In this document: positions 45,429 through 55,815 of the stretch, piece by piece | Position numbering within the stretch: position 1 is the first letter of the stretch | How the letters are laid out: each line of letters starts with the position of its first letter | Source: Chitinophagales bacterium | GTDB lineage: Bacteria; Bacteroidota; Bacteroidia; Chitinophagales; JADIYW01 | Assembly (NCBI GenBank): GCA_023957235.1 | Contig: JAMLHI010000001.1 | Span: forward strand, 558,001 to 622,000 | Length of the DNA: 64,000 nt | Direction of reading: 5' to 3' | Translations under genes and position numbers: made by a program | Notes under the pieces: model-generated | The model's database searches: none | Seen by the model: the letters and a program-made list of their open reading frames with translations, nothing else | Told to the model about the DNA's origin: nothing

Positions 45429-46208
45429 TTGAAAATTATTGTATTAGGCTCAGGTACTTCGACAGGAATCCCAGTGATTGGTTGTAATTGTAAAGTGTGT
45501 CAATCTCAGGATAGTAGGGATAAACGGCTTAGGTCCTCACTATATATTGAGGTCAATAGGAAAAAGATTGTTATAGATACAGGTCCAGATTTTAGAATCC
45601 AAATGTTGAATAATCATTTATCTGATTTAGATGCAGTAATTTTTACTCATAATCACAAAGACCATACTGGAGGTTTAGATGATATACGTCCTATTAATTA
45701 CATTTTGGAGAAAAGGGTGGATGTTTTTGCAGAGAAATATGTTCAACAGACACTTAAAATGGAGTATCCATATATTTTTCAAGAGCAAGATTATCCAGGA
45801 GTTCCTCAAATCAGTCTTCATACCATTGATGAATCTCCATTTTTTATTGAGAATGTGAAATTTATTCCCATCAGAGTTTGGCATAAAAATCTACCCGTTT
45901 TAGCCTTCAGGATTGGGAATTTTACTTATTTGACTGATGCCAATAGGATAGAGGAACCAGAGTTAGATAAAATTAGAGGTTCAGAAGTCCTCATCATCAA
46001 TGCATTGAGAAGAGAAACCCATTATTCTCACTTTAGCCTGAGTCAGGCTTTAGAGATTATCAATCAAGTGCAACCTCAAACTGCTTATCTGACACATATT
46101 GGGCATCATTTAGGCTTGTTTGAGGAGGTGCAAAGAGAATTGCCTCAAAATGTATTTCTTTGTTATGATGGATTGACGCTCGATATGAAGAGTGACGGAT
46201 GCTTTTAG
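45429..46208 (+). CDS. PhnP-like MBL-fold metallo-hydrolase
   Basis: The start is a TTG at 45429, one base after the previous stop. It gives MKIIVLGSGTSTGIPVIGC, the normal family N-terminus. Metal ligands are seen in THNHKDHTGG, and further ones in YLTDANRI and THIGHH near the C-terminus. The cysteine pair CNCKVC resembles the zinc-binding loop of PhnP, a phosphodiesterase acting on cyclic ribose phosphates. No phosphonate genes are nearby, so the substrate here is unknown. It is 259 residues and convergent with aspS, with a 1-base gap. Confidence 0.85.
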   Translation: MKIIVLGSGTSTGIPVIGCNCKVCQSQDSRDKRLRSSLYIEVNRKKIVIDTGPDFRIQMLNNHLSDLDAVIFTHNHKDHTGGLDDIRPINYILEKRVDVFAEKYVQQTLKMEYPYIFQEQDYPGVPQISLHTIDESPFFIENVKFIPIRVWHKNLPVLAFRIGNFTYLTDANRIEEPELDKIRGSEVLIINALRRETHYSHFSLSQALEIINQVQPQTAYLTHIGHHLGLFEEVQRELPQNVFLCYDGLTLDMKSDGCF

Positions 46209-46209
46209 A

Positions 46210-47955
46210 CTAAATAGTCGTTTTGATATTTAATTCTTTTAATTGTTTATCATCTATTACACTCGGCGAGTCTAGCATGACATCTCTACCACTATTGTTT
46301 TTTGGGAAAGCAATATAATCTCTGATAGAATCACTATTTCCTAAAACAGCACATAATCTATCAAAGCCAAATGCTAATCCTCCATGTGGAGGTGCACCAA
46401 ACTCAAATGCATTCATCAAGAATCCAAATTGTGCTTGGGCTTGCTCAGGTGTAAATCCTAATCTTTCAAACATCTTGGCTTGGAGAACTTTATCAAATAT
46501 CCTGATAGAGCCTCCTCCGACTTCTACTCCATTGATTGCTAGATCATAAGCATCTGCTCTGACTGCTCCTGGATCATCATATAGTTTAGAAATATCTTCT
46601 TTCTTAGGAGATGTAAATGGATGATGCATCGCAAACCAACGTTGACTATCTTCATCCCATTCGAGTAGTGGGAAATCTAAAACCCATAGACATTTATAAT
46701 CTCCCGCCTTTCTTAGCCCCAATTTATTGCCCATTTCTAAACGTAGTTCATTCATCTGTTTACGAACTTTCTCCGTTTTACCACTCAATATTAATATTAA
46801 GTCTCCAGGCTGAGAACCACAATGGTCTGCCCATGATTTTAAATCTTCTTCATTGAAAAATTTATCAACAGAAGATTTTAATGAGCCATCTTCATTATAT
46901 CTGCAATATATCAAACCAGTTGCTCCAATTTGAGGTCTTTTAACCCATTCTGTGAGTTCATCTATTTGTTTGCGTGTAAAATGTGCTGCTCCTTCTACAT
47001 TGATGGCTAATACGAGTTCAGCCTCATCAAAGATTTTAAAACCTTTCCCTTGAACCCAATCATTCATCCTATTAAAGGTCATTCCAAATCGGATGTCAGG
47101 TTTATCAGAACCATATAATTCCATAGCTTGGTCATAGGTCATACGAGGGAAATCTTGTAATTCTATCCCTTTGATATCTTTAAAAACTTTTTTTATCAAA
47201 CCTTCAAAAATATTTAAGATATCTTCCTGCTCGACAAAAGACATTTCGCAATCTATTTGTGTAAACTCCGGCTGGCGGTCTGCTCGTAAATCCTCATCTC
47301 TAAAGCAACGCACTATCTGATAATATTTATCAAATCCTGAAACCATTAATAATTGCTTAAAGGTCTGAGGAGATTGAGGTAATGCATAGAATTGACCAGA
47401 GTTAATACGAGAAGGTACCACAAAATCTCTAGCTCCCTCAGGGGTACTTTTGATTAAAAAAGGAGTTTCTATATCTAAAAAACCATTGTCATTCAAATAA
47501 TTGCGGACAACCGAACCAATTTTATGTCTAGTAATGATTTTGTCTCTGACTTCATCTCTTCTTAAATCCAAATATCTGTATTGCATTCTAAGTTCATCTC
47601 CTCCATCTGTATCATTTTCAATAGTGAAAGGAGGAGTTTTTGATTTGGATAGAATTTGTATAGATATAGCAGTAATTTCAATTTCGCCTGTAGCAATATT
47701 GAAATTTTTATTAGATCTCTCTACGACATTCCCTTTGATTTGTACCACATCTTCTCTTCCTAAATTTCGCGCTTGCTCACATAAAGAAGCGTCTGTAGCC
47801 ATATTAAATACAATTTGGGTAATACCATATCGGTCTCTCAAGTCTAAAAAAGTCAATCCTCCAAAGTCACGTGTGCGTTGTACCCAACCACTCAATATGA
47901 CTTCACTACCTATCTTCGTAATGTTTAATTCTCCACAATTATGACTTCTGTACAT
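46210..47955 (-). CDS. aspS: Aspartate--tRNA ligase
   Basis: This 581-residue class II synthetase has an N-terminal OB anticodon-binding domain ([23 protein letters not shown], quoted in part). Motif 2 is [18 protein letters not shown], a bacterial GAD-type insertion lies near residues 290-410, and motif 3 is in [13 protein letters not shown]. It charges tRNA-Asp. Family length and order are typical of bacterial AspRS. Whether it also charges tRNA-Asn cannot be read by eye. An exact TATATTTG box at 47979-47986 lies 24 bases upstream of its start. Confidence 0.97.
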   Translation of the reverse strand: MYRSHNCGELNITKIGSEVILSGWVQRTRDFGGLTFLDLRDRYGITQIVFNMATDASLCEQARNLGREDVVQIKGNVVERSNKNFNIATGEIEITAISIQILSKSKTPPFTIENDTDGGDELRMQYRYLDLRRDEVRDKIITRHKIGSVVRNYLNDNGFLDIETPFLIKSTPEGARDFVVPSRINSGQFYALPQSPQTFKQLLMVSGFDKYYQIVRCFRDEDLRADRQPEFTQIDCEMSFVEQEDILNIFEGLIKKVFKDIKGIELQDFPRMTYDQAMELYGSDKPDIRFGMTFNRMNDWVQGKGFKIFDEAELVLAINVEGAAHFTRKQIDELTEWVKRPQIGATGLIYCRYNEDGSLKSSVDKFFNEEDLKSWADHCGSQPGDLILILSGKTEKVRKQMNELRLEMGNKLGLRKAGDYKCLWVLDFPLLEWDEDSQRWFAMHHPFTSPKKEDISKLYDDPGAVRADAYDLAINGVEVGGGSIRIFDKVLQAKMFERLGFTPEQAQAQFGFLMNAFEFGAPPHGGLAFGFDRLCAVLGNSDSIRDYIAFPKNNSGRDVMLDSPSVIDDKQLKELNIKTTI

Positions 47956-47978
47956 ATACTTTCTGATGTTTTGTGGTA

Positions 47979-47986
47979 CAAATATA
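47979..47986 (-). promoter_or_regulatory. Candidate -7 promoter box of aspS
   Basis: The minus strand reads TATATTTG, an exact TAnnTTTG match. Transcription would start near 47972, leaving a leader of about 17 bases. No TTTG -33 element is evident. Confidence 0.45.
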
Positions 47987-48097
47987 AAAAGGTTTGCTTC
48001 TTAGTTGTAGGATACTTTATTTGAAAGATGGTTTTGTATCAAATACATTATTTTTATTCTATTATTGTATTGTTTTTCTAAAAGAGATGCTTATTTA

Positions 48098-49009
48098 ATG
48101 TGTGTCGATAATATTTGTATTGCTTTCAGGTTTTCATTTGTCCTTTTATTGGGATTTTGCTATTTAAGTTGTGAAAATAATGAAGCAACATCTAGTGAAA
48201 CAAATATAAATATCCCAGTAAATGATCAACTTTTAGAGGAAAATGATTCAATTATTGAGAAGCATGAGATTCATTATACACTTATTCCTCAATCTGAGTG
48301 GTTGAAAGTGGATACATTTAAAGGAATAGGTCATACAGATATATTATGTGCTATCAATAGAACAGACAGTATTCATCTATTGAGAATGGACAGTATAATT
48401 GTACCTGATAGATATGATTTGAATTTTAATGAGTATTTGTCTTTCCCAGAAAATGTCAGAATCTTTAAGGGTATTCATAAAATCATTATTTTTTCTCTGC
48501 CATTTCAAATTTTTGCTGCTTATGAATATGGACAAATTGTTAGGCAAGGTCAAACTAATTCAGGCAAAAAATCAACTCCTACTCCTACAGATTTATATTT
48601 CTGTAACTGGAAAGCAAAAAGATCTATTTCTACAGTTGATAAAAGTTGGATATTGAACTGGAATTTTAATGTCAGCAACTACAAAGGAATTGGATTCCAT
48701 CAATATGGCTTACCTGGATATCCTGCTTCTCATAGTTGCATGAGGTTAACTGAAGAAGATGCCTTCTTTTTATATCATTGGGCAGATCAATGGATTTTGA
48801 ACGGCAATCAATTGGCAGCACATGGAACACCAGTTATTGTATATAGTCAATATGCTTTTGACAAAGCAAAGCCTTGGCTGGATTTACCGAGTAAGCCAGA
48901 TGCATTAAAATATAATGAAGACAGTATTGACTTGATGGCAAGACCCTATATTGACACTATTTTAAATAGACAAGGGAGAAGAGCTAATCTACTGAAAGTA
49001 CTTATTTAA
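48098..49009 (+). CDS. L,D-transpeptidase (YkuD) lipoprotein
   Basis: The start was moved from a TTG at 48065 to ATG 48098, giving a lipoprotein-like signal ending FCYLSC-ENN. The 303-residue product has the YkuD catalytic segment GFHQYGLPGYPASHSCMRL, with His201 and nucleophile Cys214. It is a non-classical form in which the usual SHGC reads SHSC. Such enzymes make 3-3 cross-links in peptidoglycan or attach proteins to it, in the periplasm. It stands alone between aspS and the respiratory operon. The substrate cannot be fixed from the sequence. Confidence 0.85.
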   Translation: MCVDNICIAFRFSFVLLLGFCYLSCENNEATSSETNINIPVNDQLLEENDSIIEKHEIHYTLIPQSEWLKVDTFKGIGHTDILCAINRTDSIHLLRMDSIIVPDRYDLNFNEYLSFPENVRIFKGIHKIIIFSLPFQIFAAYEYGQIVRQGQTNSGKKSTPTPTDLYFCNWKAKRSISTVDKSWILNWNFNVSNYKGIGFHQYGLPGYPASHSCMRLTEEDAFFLYHWADQWILNGNQLAAHGTPVIVYSQYAFDKAKPWLDLPSKPDALKYNEDSIDLMARPYIDTILNRQGRRANLLKVLI

Positions 49010-49371
49010 TTATTTGGACTCAGAAATTTCTAGGGAAATCAATAATTGCAAAAAGAAGATAGAAAAATGAAAGTGACAGGCTATCTTTTTTGTCATTTTT
49101 AACTTTTTATCATCCACAAAACGGCATCATTTTACGAGTAAATGAGGGAAGTGTCATTTGAACGTAAAAATTAATAAGTTGAGGTCAATCAACTTTTTTA
49201 ACACTTTTGTTTATTAAAAGAATATTAAGTGCAAAGTTGAAAATTTATAAATATTTGAAAATCAGCTTTAAGCAAGTTGTTTAGAACCATTCCAAATTGA
49301 CACTTTTTTTGATTTTTTTCGTGTTTTAAGAAATGAGAGTGTATTTTTGCTCGGTAAAAAGTAAAATTGCG
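49010..49371. other. Intergenic region (362 bp) upstream of the alternative complex III operon
   Basis: No ORF of interest is seen. Near 49060-49105 an imperfect AT-rich inverted repeat (AAAAATGA with TCATTTTT, then a T-rich tract) may end the transpeptidase transcript. The right end holds the candidate -7 box of the respiratory operon. Confidence 0.45.
49342..49349 (+). promoter_or_regulatory. Candidate -7 box of the alternative complex III operon
   Basis: TATTTTTG matches TAnnTTTG and would start transcription near 49356, 16 bases before ATG 49372. This argues against the longer frame start at 49333. A -33 TTTG is not present at the standard spacing. Confidence 0.4.
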
Positions 49372-50679
49372 ATGTCTAACTGCAGAAACGGTTTTAAAAT
49401 TATCTTCCTTTTATTTGCGCTTGCAAGCATTTTACCTTTTAAAGCATATGCTTATAATCCAACAGAATCTTTTGACGACTTGTCAAATCCGGATATTGCG
49501 GCACGTGTAGAAGAAGGTAAAAAACTATTCAAGGCAAATTGTGCTGCCTGTCACAAAGTTGAAGGCAAATTATTAGGTCCTGGATTAGCTGATATCTGGA
49601 CACTATGGGAAACTCAAGAGAGATTGATAAAGTGGGTGCATAATTCACAAGAGATGATAAACTCTGGTGATGCACAAGCTGTCAAGCTTTTTAATGAGAA
49701 TAACAAATTAGTCATGCCTCCATTCCCTCAGTTGAGCAATGAGCAGGTAGTCAGTATTCTTGAGTATTATGTTCAAGCTGAACAGAAAAAATTATTTGAT
49801 GCTAAACCTGCTGCTGGTGGTGCAACTGCACAGAAAGATGCAACTATCGGCGGAGAGGCAGCTGGTGACTCAACTCCCAATAAATGGATACTAATAACTA
49901 TTATTGGCGTATTGGCTATTGTAGCTATCACCTTATACTCTGTCACATCTAAATTGGATAGATTAGTACAAGAGAAAGCTACTGGAGAAATTGCTGAAGA
50001 AGGATCTATTGCTTCAAAAATTTTAAATAAAAAATTATTAGGCGCTATTGTTATTCTTGGAATTGTCTTTTTAGGATATAATATAGTTAGAGGTGCTATT
50101 GACTTGGGAAGAAGTCAAGGATATGCTCCTGAACAACCTATTAAATTTTCGCATGCATTGCACGCTGGACAGAATAAAATTGACTGTCAATACTGTCACT
50201 CTGGTGCAGAAAAAAGCCGTCATGCTGTTATACCATCAGTGGCTGTTTGTATGAACTGTCATAAATATGTACAAGAAGGACCTAAATTTGGCAATAAAGA
50301 AATTGCAAAAATTTATGAGTATAGTGGATGGGATCCTGAGTCTAGTACATTTAAAAATGCACCAAAACCTATTCAGTGGGTGAAAGTTCACAATTTGCCT
50401 GATTATGTTTATTTCAATCACTCTCAACACGTGAAAGTCGGTGGTATTGAATGTCAAACATGTCATGGAAATGTTCAAGAAATGGAAGTTGTTCAACAAT
50501 TTGCTCCACTTTCAATGGGCTGGTGTATCAATTGTCACCGTCAAACTGATGTTCAGTTTGCAAACAATGATTATTATTCAATTTTTGAAAAGTATCACGA
50601 TGAAATTAAAAAGGGTGAACGTTCTGGTGTCACTGTTAATGATATTGGTGGTACTGAGTGTGCAAAATGTCATTATTAA
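49372..50679 (+). CDS. actA: Alternative complex III multiheme cytochrome c subunit ActA, with extra N-terminal heme domain
   Basis: The start at 49372 gives a signal peptide (MSNCRNGFKIIFLLFALAS...) and a 435-residue product; the ATG at 49333 would add residues before it. Six CXXCH sites begin at Cys57, Cys272, Cys293, Cys361, Cys385 and Cys430. The first lies in a class I cytochrome c-like domain (NCAACHKVEG, with LVMPPFPQLSNEQ giving a Met ligand). The other five form the pentaheme ActA domain. Two membrane helices near residues 170-190 and 224-245 separate the parts. ActA passes electrons from the ActB clusters towards ActE or the oxidase, on the periplasmic side. It is the first gene of a six-gene complex III operon. 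Confidence 0.93.
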   Translation: MSNCRNGFKIIFLLFALASILPFKAYAYNPTESFDDLSNPDIAARVEEGKKLFKANCAACHKVEGKLLGPGLADIWTLWETQERLIKWVHNSQEMINSGDAQAVKLFNENNKLVMPPFPQLSNEQVVSILEYYVQAEQKKLFDAKPAAGGATAQKDATIGGEAAGDSTPNKWILITIIGVLAIVAITLYSVTSKLDRLVQEKATGEIAEEGSIASKILNKKLLGAIVILGIVFLGYNIVRGAIDLGRSQGYAPEQPIKFSHALHAGQNKIDCQYCHSGAEKSRHAVIPSVAVCMNCHKYVQEGPKFGNKEIAKIYEYSGWDPESSTFKNAPKPIQWVKVHNLPDYVYFNHSQHVKVGGIECQTCHGNVQEMEVVQQFAPLSMGWCINCHRQTDVQFANNDYYSIFEKYHDEIKKGERSGVTVNDIGGTECAKCHY

Positions 50680-50716
50680 TCCATCTTATTAAAAAGATAC
50701 TCTAAACTAATTTTAA

Positions 50717-53700
50717 ATGAGTAACAATAAATATTGGCAAAGCCTTGAACAATTTGAGGAAACTCCTGAGTTCAAAGAGCAAGCAAACAAAGAATTTATA
50801 GAAGAACTTCCTGTGTTCGACTATGTAGATGATGCCACTAAAGTGGAATCTACTGGAAGAAGAGACTTCCTAAAAATGATGGGTATTAGCTTCTCTGCAG
50901 CTGCAATAGTATCTTCTTGTAAAATACCAGTGAATAAAGCAGTTCCTTATGTATTCAATTTGGATCAAAGTAGCCGTATTCCTGAATTGATGCCTGGTGT
51001 TGCAGATTATTTTGCTTCATCTTATGCTGAAGGAGGAGATTTTATGTCTGTTTTAGTGAAAACGAGAGAAAATAGACCTATTAAGATTGAAGGAAATACC
51101 GCTGCTCCTCTTTCTAAAGGAGGAACAACTGGACGTGCACAAGCATCAGTTTTAGGATTGTATGATATCACTAGATTGACTCAACCTAAGAAAAAAGGTG
51201 ATTCTATCACATGGGAACAAGCAGATACTGAAATTGCTAATAAATTAGCTAGTATTGCTACTAGTGGCGGAAAAATTGTTGTCCTTACAAATACAAATTA
51301 TTCTCTAGCTACAAAGAAAGCCTTAGAAGTTTTTAAAGCGAAATATCCTACAACAGAAGTGGTTACTTATGACCCTATTTCTTTGTATGCCATTCGCAAA
51401 GCAAATCAAACTACTTTGGGTAGTGCAATTATTCCTACGTATTTATTTGATAAAGCTCAGGTGATTGCTGGTTTTAACTGTGACTTTTTGGGAGCATGGG
51501 TAAATACAACTGAGAATGCAAGAAGATATATTACAAATAGAGTTCCATCTAAGGAAAATCCTAATATGTCTCGTCACTATCAGTTTCAATCTAATGTAAC
51601 TATTACAGGTTCAAAAGCAGATTATAAATATGCTATCAAGCCTTCTCAAGAAAAAGCAGTTTTAATTGCTTTGTATAATAAATTGGCAGGTACTACTTTG
51701 GCTAGTGTTAACATCGGAGAATTACAAGCTGGAGTAGATAAATTAGCTGCTGAATTATTAGCGAATAAGGGAGCTTCAATTGTTGTATCTGGTACTAATA
51801 ATGTAGATATCCAATTATTGACTAATGCTATCAATGGTTTATTAGGAAACTATGGTTCTACTATTGATACTACTGCAGCTCTAAACTTAAAGCAAGGAAA
51901 TGATGAAGCATTAAAGGCTTTATCTGACGATACATCAGTGAAAGCGATTTTACTTGTGGGTGCAAATCCTGTATATGATTCAGCTTTTTCTGAGAAATTT
52001 AAAAACATTATCTCGAAAGCAGAACTTTCAGTTTCTTTTGCTGATAGAGTAGATGAATCTGCTGAGTTGGTTCAGTATATAACTCCTGATAGTCACTATT
52101 TAGAATCTTGGGATGTTTTAGAACCAAAGAAAGGATTTATAGCTTTTGTTCAACCGACAATCAATCCATTATTTGATACTCGTCAGGCAGCAGTTTCTTT
52201 GATAGAGTTTGCTGGTGATACTACAACTGCTCATGATTTAGCTCAATCAGTTGGACTTCCTTTCACAACAAATTTCCCTACTTTATTAGGTAATACTGCA
52301 TGGGAATCAGCATTGCAAGCAGGTTTTGTTGCTTCATTAAATGAAGTGGCTACTGGTGCTGCAAATGTTAGTGCTACTATTGCTGCTATCAATACTACCC
52401 TCCCTACATCAAAAGGTTTAGAATTGGTTGTTTTTGAATCTATTCCTTTAGGTGATGGTAAGTATTCTAATAATCCTTATTTATTAGAAATGCCAGATCC
52501 TATTACCCGTGTTTCTTGGGATAATTATATTGCATTACCTTATACTTTTGCTATTAACAATGGTATTCAAGCTATGTCTCAAGCTTCTACTGTTAAAACA
52601 GCAAAAGTGACTGTTAATGGAAAAGAAATTATACTCCCAGTTGTTATTTCTTATGGACAGGCTCAAGATACTATAGCTATTGCATTAGGTTTTGGACGTT
52701 CAGAAGGAGTAGGACAAGCTGCTTTTGGAGCTGGAGAAAATGCATATCCATTGATAAAATTTGATAATGGCACAATTTCCTATGCTGTAGATGGTGTGAC
52801 TTATGAAACTTTGAATGAAACTAGAAAAATAGGATTATCTCAAAGGTATCATACATTACAAGAAGATTCAAACCTTCCTGGAAGACCTCGTAGATATAGA
52901 AGTAATATTGTTAAAGAGGCAAATCTTACAGATTATCGTAAAAGTGATTCAGCTGGAAATGAAGATAGAGCATCAATAAAAGAACATTTGACTACATTAT
53001 ATAAGAGTTATGATTCTTTAGGTCATCATTGGAGCATGGCTGTTGATTTGAATGCTTGTATTGGTTGTGGTGCTTGTGTGATTTCTTGTAATGTTGAAAA
53101 TAATATTCCTGTTATAGGAAGAAAAGAAATGTCTAATACTCGTTCTATGCATTGGATGAGAATTGATAGATATTATAGTGGTGACCCTGACAATCCAGAT
53201 GTAGCTTTCCAACCGTTAATGTGTCAACATTGTGACAATGCTCCTTGTGAGAACGTTTGTCCAGTGAATGCTACTAGCCATAGTTCTGAAGGACTCAACC
53301 AAATGGCTTATAATAGATGTATTGGAACTAAATATTGTGCTAATAACTGTCCATTTAAAGTAAGGAAATTTAATTGGTACGATTATCAAGGTGGAGATGC
53401 CTTTGGAGCATGGAATGACCATACTGATGCTACATATATGTTGAATGACTTGACTAGAATGGTGCTTAACCCTGATGTTACTGTCAGATCTAGAGGGGTC
53501 ATGGAAAAATGTACTTTCTGTGTTCAAAGAATTCAATCAGCTAAATTGACTGCTAAGTCTGATGGTAGAAAATTGAAAGATGGTGAAATACAGACTGCTT
53601 GTCAGACTGCTTGTCCTACGGGAGCCATTACTTTTGGAGATAGAAATGATAAAAACAGTGAAATACATCATATTTTCTATGATAGTGGAAGAAATTATCA

Positions 53701-53812
53701 TTTGTATGAGGAACAACATTTCTTGCCAAATGTCGGATATCAAGTGAAAATCCGTAATACAGACGAAAAACCGAATTTTACATTTATTGGTGCACTAGAA
53801 GAAAAAGCTTAA
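50717..53812 (+). CDS. actB: Alternative complex III iron-sulfur/molybdopterin-like subunit ActB
   Basis: This 1031-residue protein has an internal twin-arginine motif near residue 48 (GRRDFLKMMG) and a candidate lipobox (AAIVSSCK), so it is exported folded. The large middle part is homologous to molybdopterin oxidoreductases but is not expected to hold the cofactor. The C-terminal third has ferredoxin-like cysteine groups, from Cys781 (CIGCGACVISC) through CQHCDNAPCENVCP, CIGTKYCANNCP and CTFCVQ to CQTACPTG, fitting three 4Fe-4S plus one 3Fe-4S cluster. It relays electrons from quinol to ActA. It starts 37 bases after actA. Confidence 0.95.
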   Translation: MSNNKYWQSLEQFEETPEFKEQANKEFIEELPVFDYVDDATKVESTGRRDFLKMMGISFSAAAIVSSCKIPVNKAVPYVFNLDQSSRIPELMPGVADYFASSYAEGGDFMSVLVKTRENRPIKIEGNTAAPLSKGGTTGRAQASVLGLYDITRLTQPKKKGDSITWEQADTEIANKLASIATSGGKIVVLTNTNYSLATKKALEVFKAKYPTTEVVTYDPISLYAIRKANQTTLGSAIIPTYLFDKAQVIAGFNCDFLGAWVNTTENARRYITNRVPSKENPNMSRHYQFQSNVTITGSKADYKYAIKPSQEKAVLIALYNKLAGTTLASVNIGELQAGVDKLAAELLANKGASIVVSGTNNVDIQLLTNAINGLLGNYGSTIDTTAALNLKQGNDEALKALSDDTSVKAILLVGANPVYDSAFSEKFKNIISKAELSVSFADRVDESAELVQYITPDSHYLESWDVLEPKKGFIAFVQPTINPLFDTRQAAVSLIEFAGDTTTAHDLAQSVGLPFTTNFPTLLGNTAWESALQAGFVASLNEVATGAANVSATIAAINTTLPTSKGLELVVFESIPLGDGKYSNNPYLLEMPDPITRVSWDNYIALPYTFAINNGIQAMSQASTVKTAKVTVNGKEIILPVVISYGQAQDTIAIALGFGRSEGVGQAAFGAGENAYPLIKFDNGTISYAVDGVTYETLNETRKIGLSQRYHTLQEDSNLPGRPRRYRSNIVKEANLTDYRKSDSAGNEDRASIKEHLTTLYKSYDSLGHHWSMAVDLNACIGCGACVISCNVENNIPVIGRKEMSNTRSMHWMRIDRYYSGDPDNPDVAFQPLMCQHCDNAPCENVCPVNATSHSSEGLNQMAYNRCIGTKYCANNCPFKVRKFNWYDYQGGDAFGAWNDHTDATYMLNDLTRMVLNPDVTVRSRGVMEKCTFCVQRIQSAKLTAKSDGRKLKDGEIQTACQTACPTGAITFGDRNDKNSEIHHIFYDSGRNYHLYEEQHFLPNVGYQVKIRNTDEKPNFTFIGALEEKA

Positions 53813-53815
53813 AAG

Positions 53816-55258
53816 ATGAGTCATTTTGAATCACCGTTGCGCGAACCGTTAATTACCGGTAGCAAAACATATAAACAAATTACAGACGATATCGTCAGAG
53901 GAACAGAAGGTTCTTTAGGAATCACTTGGTTGTTATCTACTGGTGTTGCTGGTTTAGTTGCTCTTTTTGGAGTATTTTGTCTGACATGGACAATTTTATA
54001 CGGAATTGGAACCTGGGGTGTAAATACAACAGTTGGTTGGGCTTGGGATATTACTAACTTCGTTTGGTGGGTGGGTATTGGTCACGCAGGCACATTAATT
54101 TCAGCAATTTTATTATTATTCCGTCAAAAATGGCGTACAGGTGTGAATAGAGCAGCTGAGGCGATGACAATTTTTGCGGTGGTCTGTGCTGGTTTGTTTG
54201 TAATGTTACATACAGGTCGTCCTTGGGATGTATTCTATATCTTACCTTACCCTAATACAAGAGGACCTTTATGGACTAACTTTAACTCTCCTTTACTTTG
54301 GGATGTTTTTGCGATTTCTACTTATTTGACAGTTTCTCTATTATTCTGGTACACTGGATTGGTTCCGGATTTTGCAACTATTAGAGATAGGTCAAAAGCT
54401 GGTTCAATCAGATGGAAGATATACAATATTTTATCTTTCGGTTGGGTAGGCTCAGCTAAGCATTGGGAACGTTTTGAGTCTTTGGCTTTAATTTTGGCTG
54501 GTTTAGCTACTCCATTGGTACTTTCAGTTCATACGATAGTATCCTTTGACTTTGCTACATCGGTTATTCCTGGTTGGCATACTACTATTCTCCCTCCTTA
54601 TTTTGTTGCTGGAGCAATTTTCTCTGGTTTTGCAATGGTATTAACCTTGATGATAGTCGCTAGAAAAGTGATGAATTTGCAAGATTATATTACTATTGCA
54701 CACATTGAGTCCATGAATAAAATTCTATTATTGACTGGTACAATGGTAGGTACAGCTTATTTGACTGAACTTTTTGTCGCTTGGTATTCTGGTTCAATGA
54801 TTGAGCAGTATGCTTTTGCTAACCGTGCTTTTGGACCTTATCTTTGGGCTTATTGGATAATGATGAGTTGTAACTTGATTTTCCCTCAGTTTTTCTGGGT
54901 GAAAAAATTAAGAAGAAATATTGCATTCACATTTTTCGCCTCTATTATTGTAAATATTGGAATGTGGTTCGAGCGTTTTGTAATTATTGTCCTTTCATTA
55001 CATAGAGATTATTTGCCTTCTAGCTGGACGGACTATCAGCCAACTTGGGTGGAAGTTGGAATCTATGTTGGAACAGGAGGTATATTTATGACTTTGTTCT
55101 TGTTATTCAGTAGATTCTTCCCAGTAGTTGCAATCGCTGAGGTGAAGTCAATATTGAGTATCTCTGGCAATCAAGCTCGAAGAGAGCAAATGGATGAAGT
55201 TAAAAGCGATGAAGCATATCAAGATGTTGATGCTAGATTAATTTATAAAATCGACTAA
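53816..55258 (+). CDS. actC: Alternative complex III quinol-site membrane subunit ActC (NrfD/PsrC-like)
   Basis: This 480-residue protein has about ten membrane helices and the NrfD-like pattern, including [37 protein letters not shown] (quoted in part) and [13 protein letters not shown]. The conserved His and Asp residues in these helices line the quinol site in related structures. It oxidises menaquinol and passes electrons to ActB. It begins 3 bases after actB, in a tight operon. ActF in the same operon is a second, shorter member of the fold. Confidence 0.95.
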   Translation: MSHFESPLREPLITGSKTYKQITDDIVRGTEGSLGITWLLSTGVAGLVALFGVFCLTWTILYGIGTWGVNTTVGWAWDITNFVWWVGIGHAGTLISAILLLFRQKWRTGVNRAAEAMTIFAVVCAGLFVMLHTGRPWDVFYILPYPNTRGPLWTNFNSPLLWDVFAISTYLTVSLLFWYTGLVPDFATIRDRSKAGSIRWKIYNILSFGWVGSAKHWERFESLALILAGLATPLVLSVHTIVSFDFATSVIPGWHTTILPPYFVAGAIFSGFAMVLTLMIVARKVMNLQDYITIAHIESMNKILLLTGTMVGTAYLTELFVAWYSGSMIEQYAFANRAFGPYLWAYWIMMSCNLIFPQFFWVKKLRRNIAFTFFASIIVNIGMWFERFVIIVLSLHRDYLPSSWTDYQPTWVEVGIYVGTGGIFMTLFLLFSRFFPVVAIAEVKSILSISGNQARREQMDEVKSDEAYQDVDARLIYKID

Positions 55259-55269
55259 TTTTTTAGAAA

Positions 55270-55794
55270 ATGAGTACTACTAATAAATTTTTAGTTGGGA
55301 TGTTTGATGATGATCAAACATTACTTAAGGCTGTTCAATCTGCTAAAGAAAGCGGGTTGAAAATTGCCGATGCGTTTACTCCATTTCCTGTGCATGGATT
55401 GGAACATAAATTGGGTTTAAGAGCTACTAAATTACATACTGCTGGCTTTGTATTTGGTGCTACTGGTTTGACTACTGCTTTCAGTTTGATGGCTTTTGCC
55501 AATGCAGTGGACTATCCAACAAATTTTGGTGGTAAACCATATTTTTCTCTTCCTGCTTGGATTCCTATTATGTTTGAGTTGACAGTTTTGTTTGCTTCTG
55601 TAGGTATGGTCATTGCATTTTATTACTTGTGCAATTTGTATCCAGGTAAGCAACCAAAAATTGTGGATCCAAGGTTAACTGATGATATGTTTGCTTTAAC
55701 CTTTGATATCACTGGAGATAATGAACAATCTTCTAAGATTACTGAGTTTCTTAATAAAGAAGGCGCAGTAGAAGTTTTTGAAAAAGATATTTAA
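55270..55794 (+). CDS. actD: Alternative complex III membrane subunit ActD (DUF3341)
   Basis: This 174-residue protein opens with a soluble domain (KFLVGMFDDDQTLLKAVQSAKESG) with the PFPVHGLEHKLGLR motif typical of DUF3341. Two membrane helices follow (AGFVFGATGLTTAFSLMAFAN and IPIMFELTVLFASVGMVIAF, quoted in part) and then a C-terminal soluble tail. It is a structural subunit of the complex, contacting ActC, with no cofactor seen. It lies 11 bases after actC and 21 before actE. The assignment rests on length, motif and position. Confidence 0.93.
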   Translation: MSTTNKFLVGMFDDDQTLLKAVQSAKESGLKIADAFTPFPVHGLEHKLGLRATKLHTAGFVFGATGLTTAFSLMAFANAVDYPTNFGGKPYFSLPAWIPIMFELTVLFASVGMVIAFYYLCNLYPGKQPKIVDPRLTDDMFALTFDITGDNEQSSKITEFLNKEGAVEVFEKDI

Positions 55795-55815
55795 TTTGTA
55801 AATAAAGATTGCAGA

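Noticed and set aside
47501..47944. 147-codon open frame on the plus strand opposite aspS
   Set aside because: Antisense to conserved aspS sequence with no family features; treated as a shadow frame.
49333..49371. Upstream ATG as the ActA start
   Set aside because: It would place 13 residues before a clean signal peptide and lies before or over the proposed -7 box; ATG 49372 fits better.
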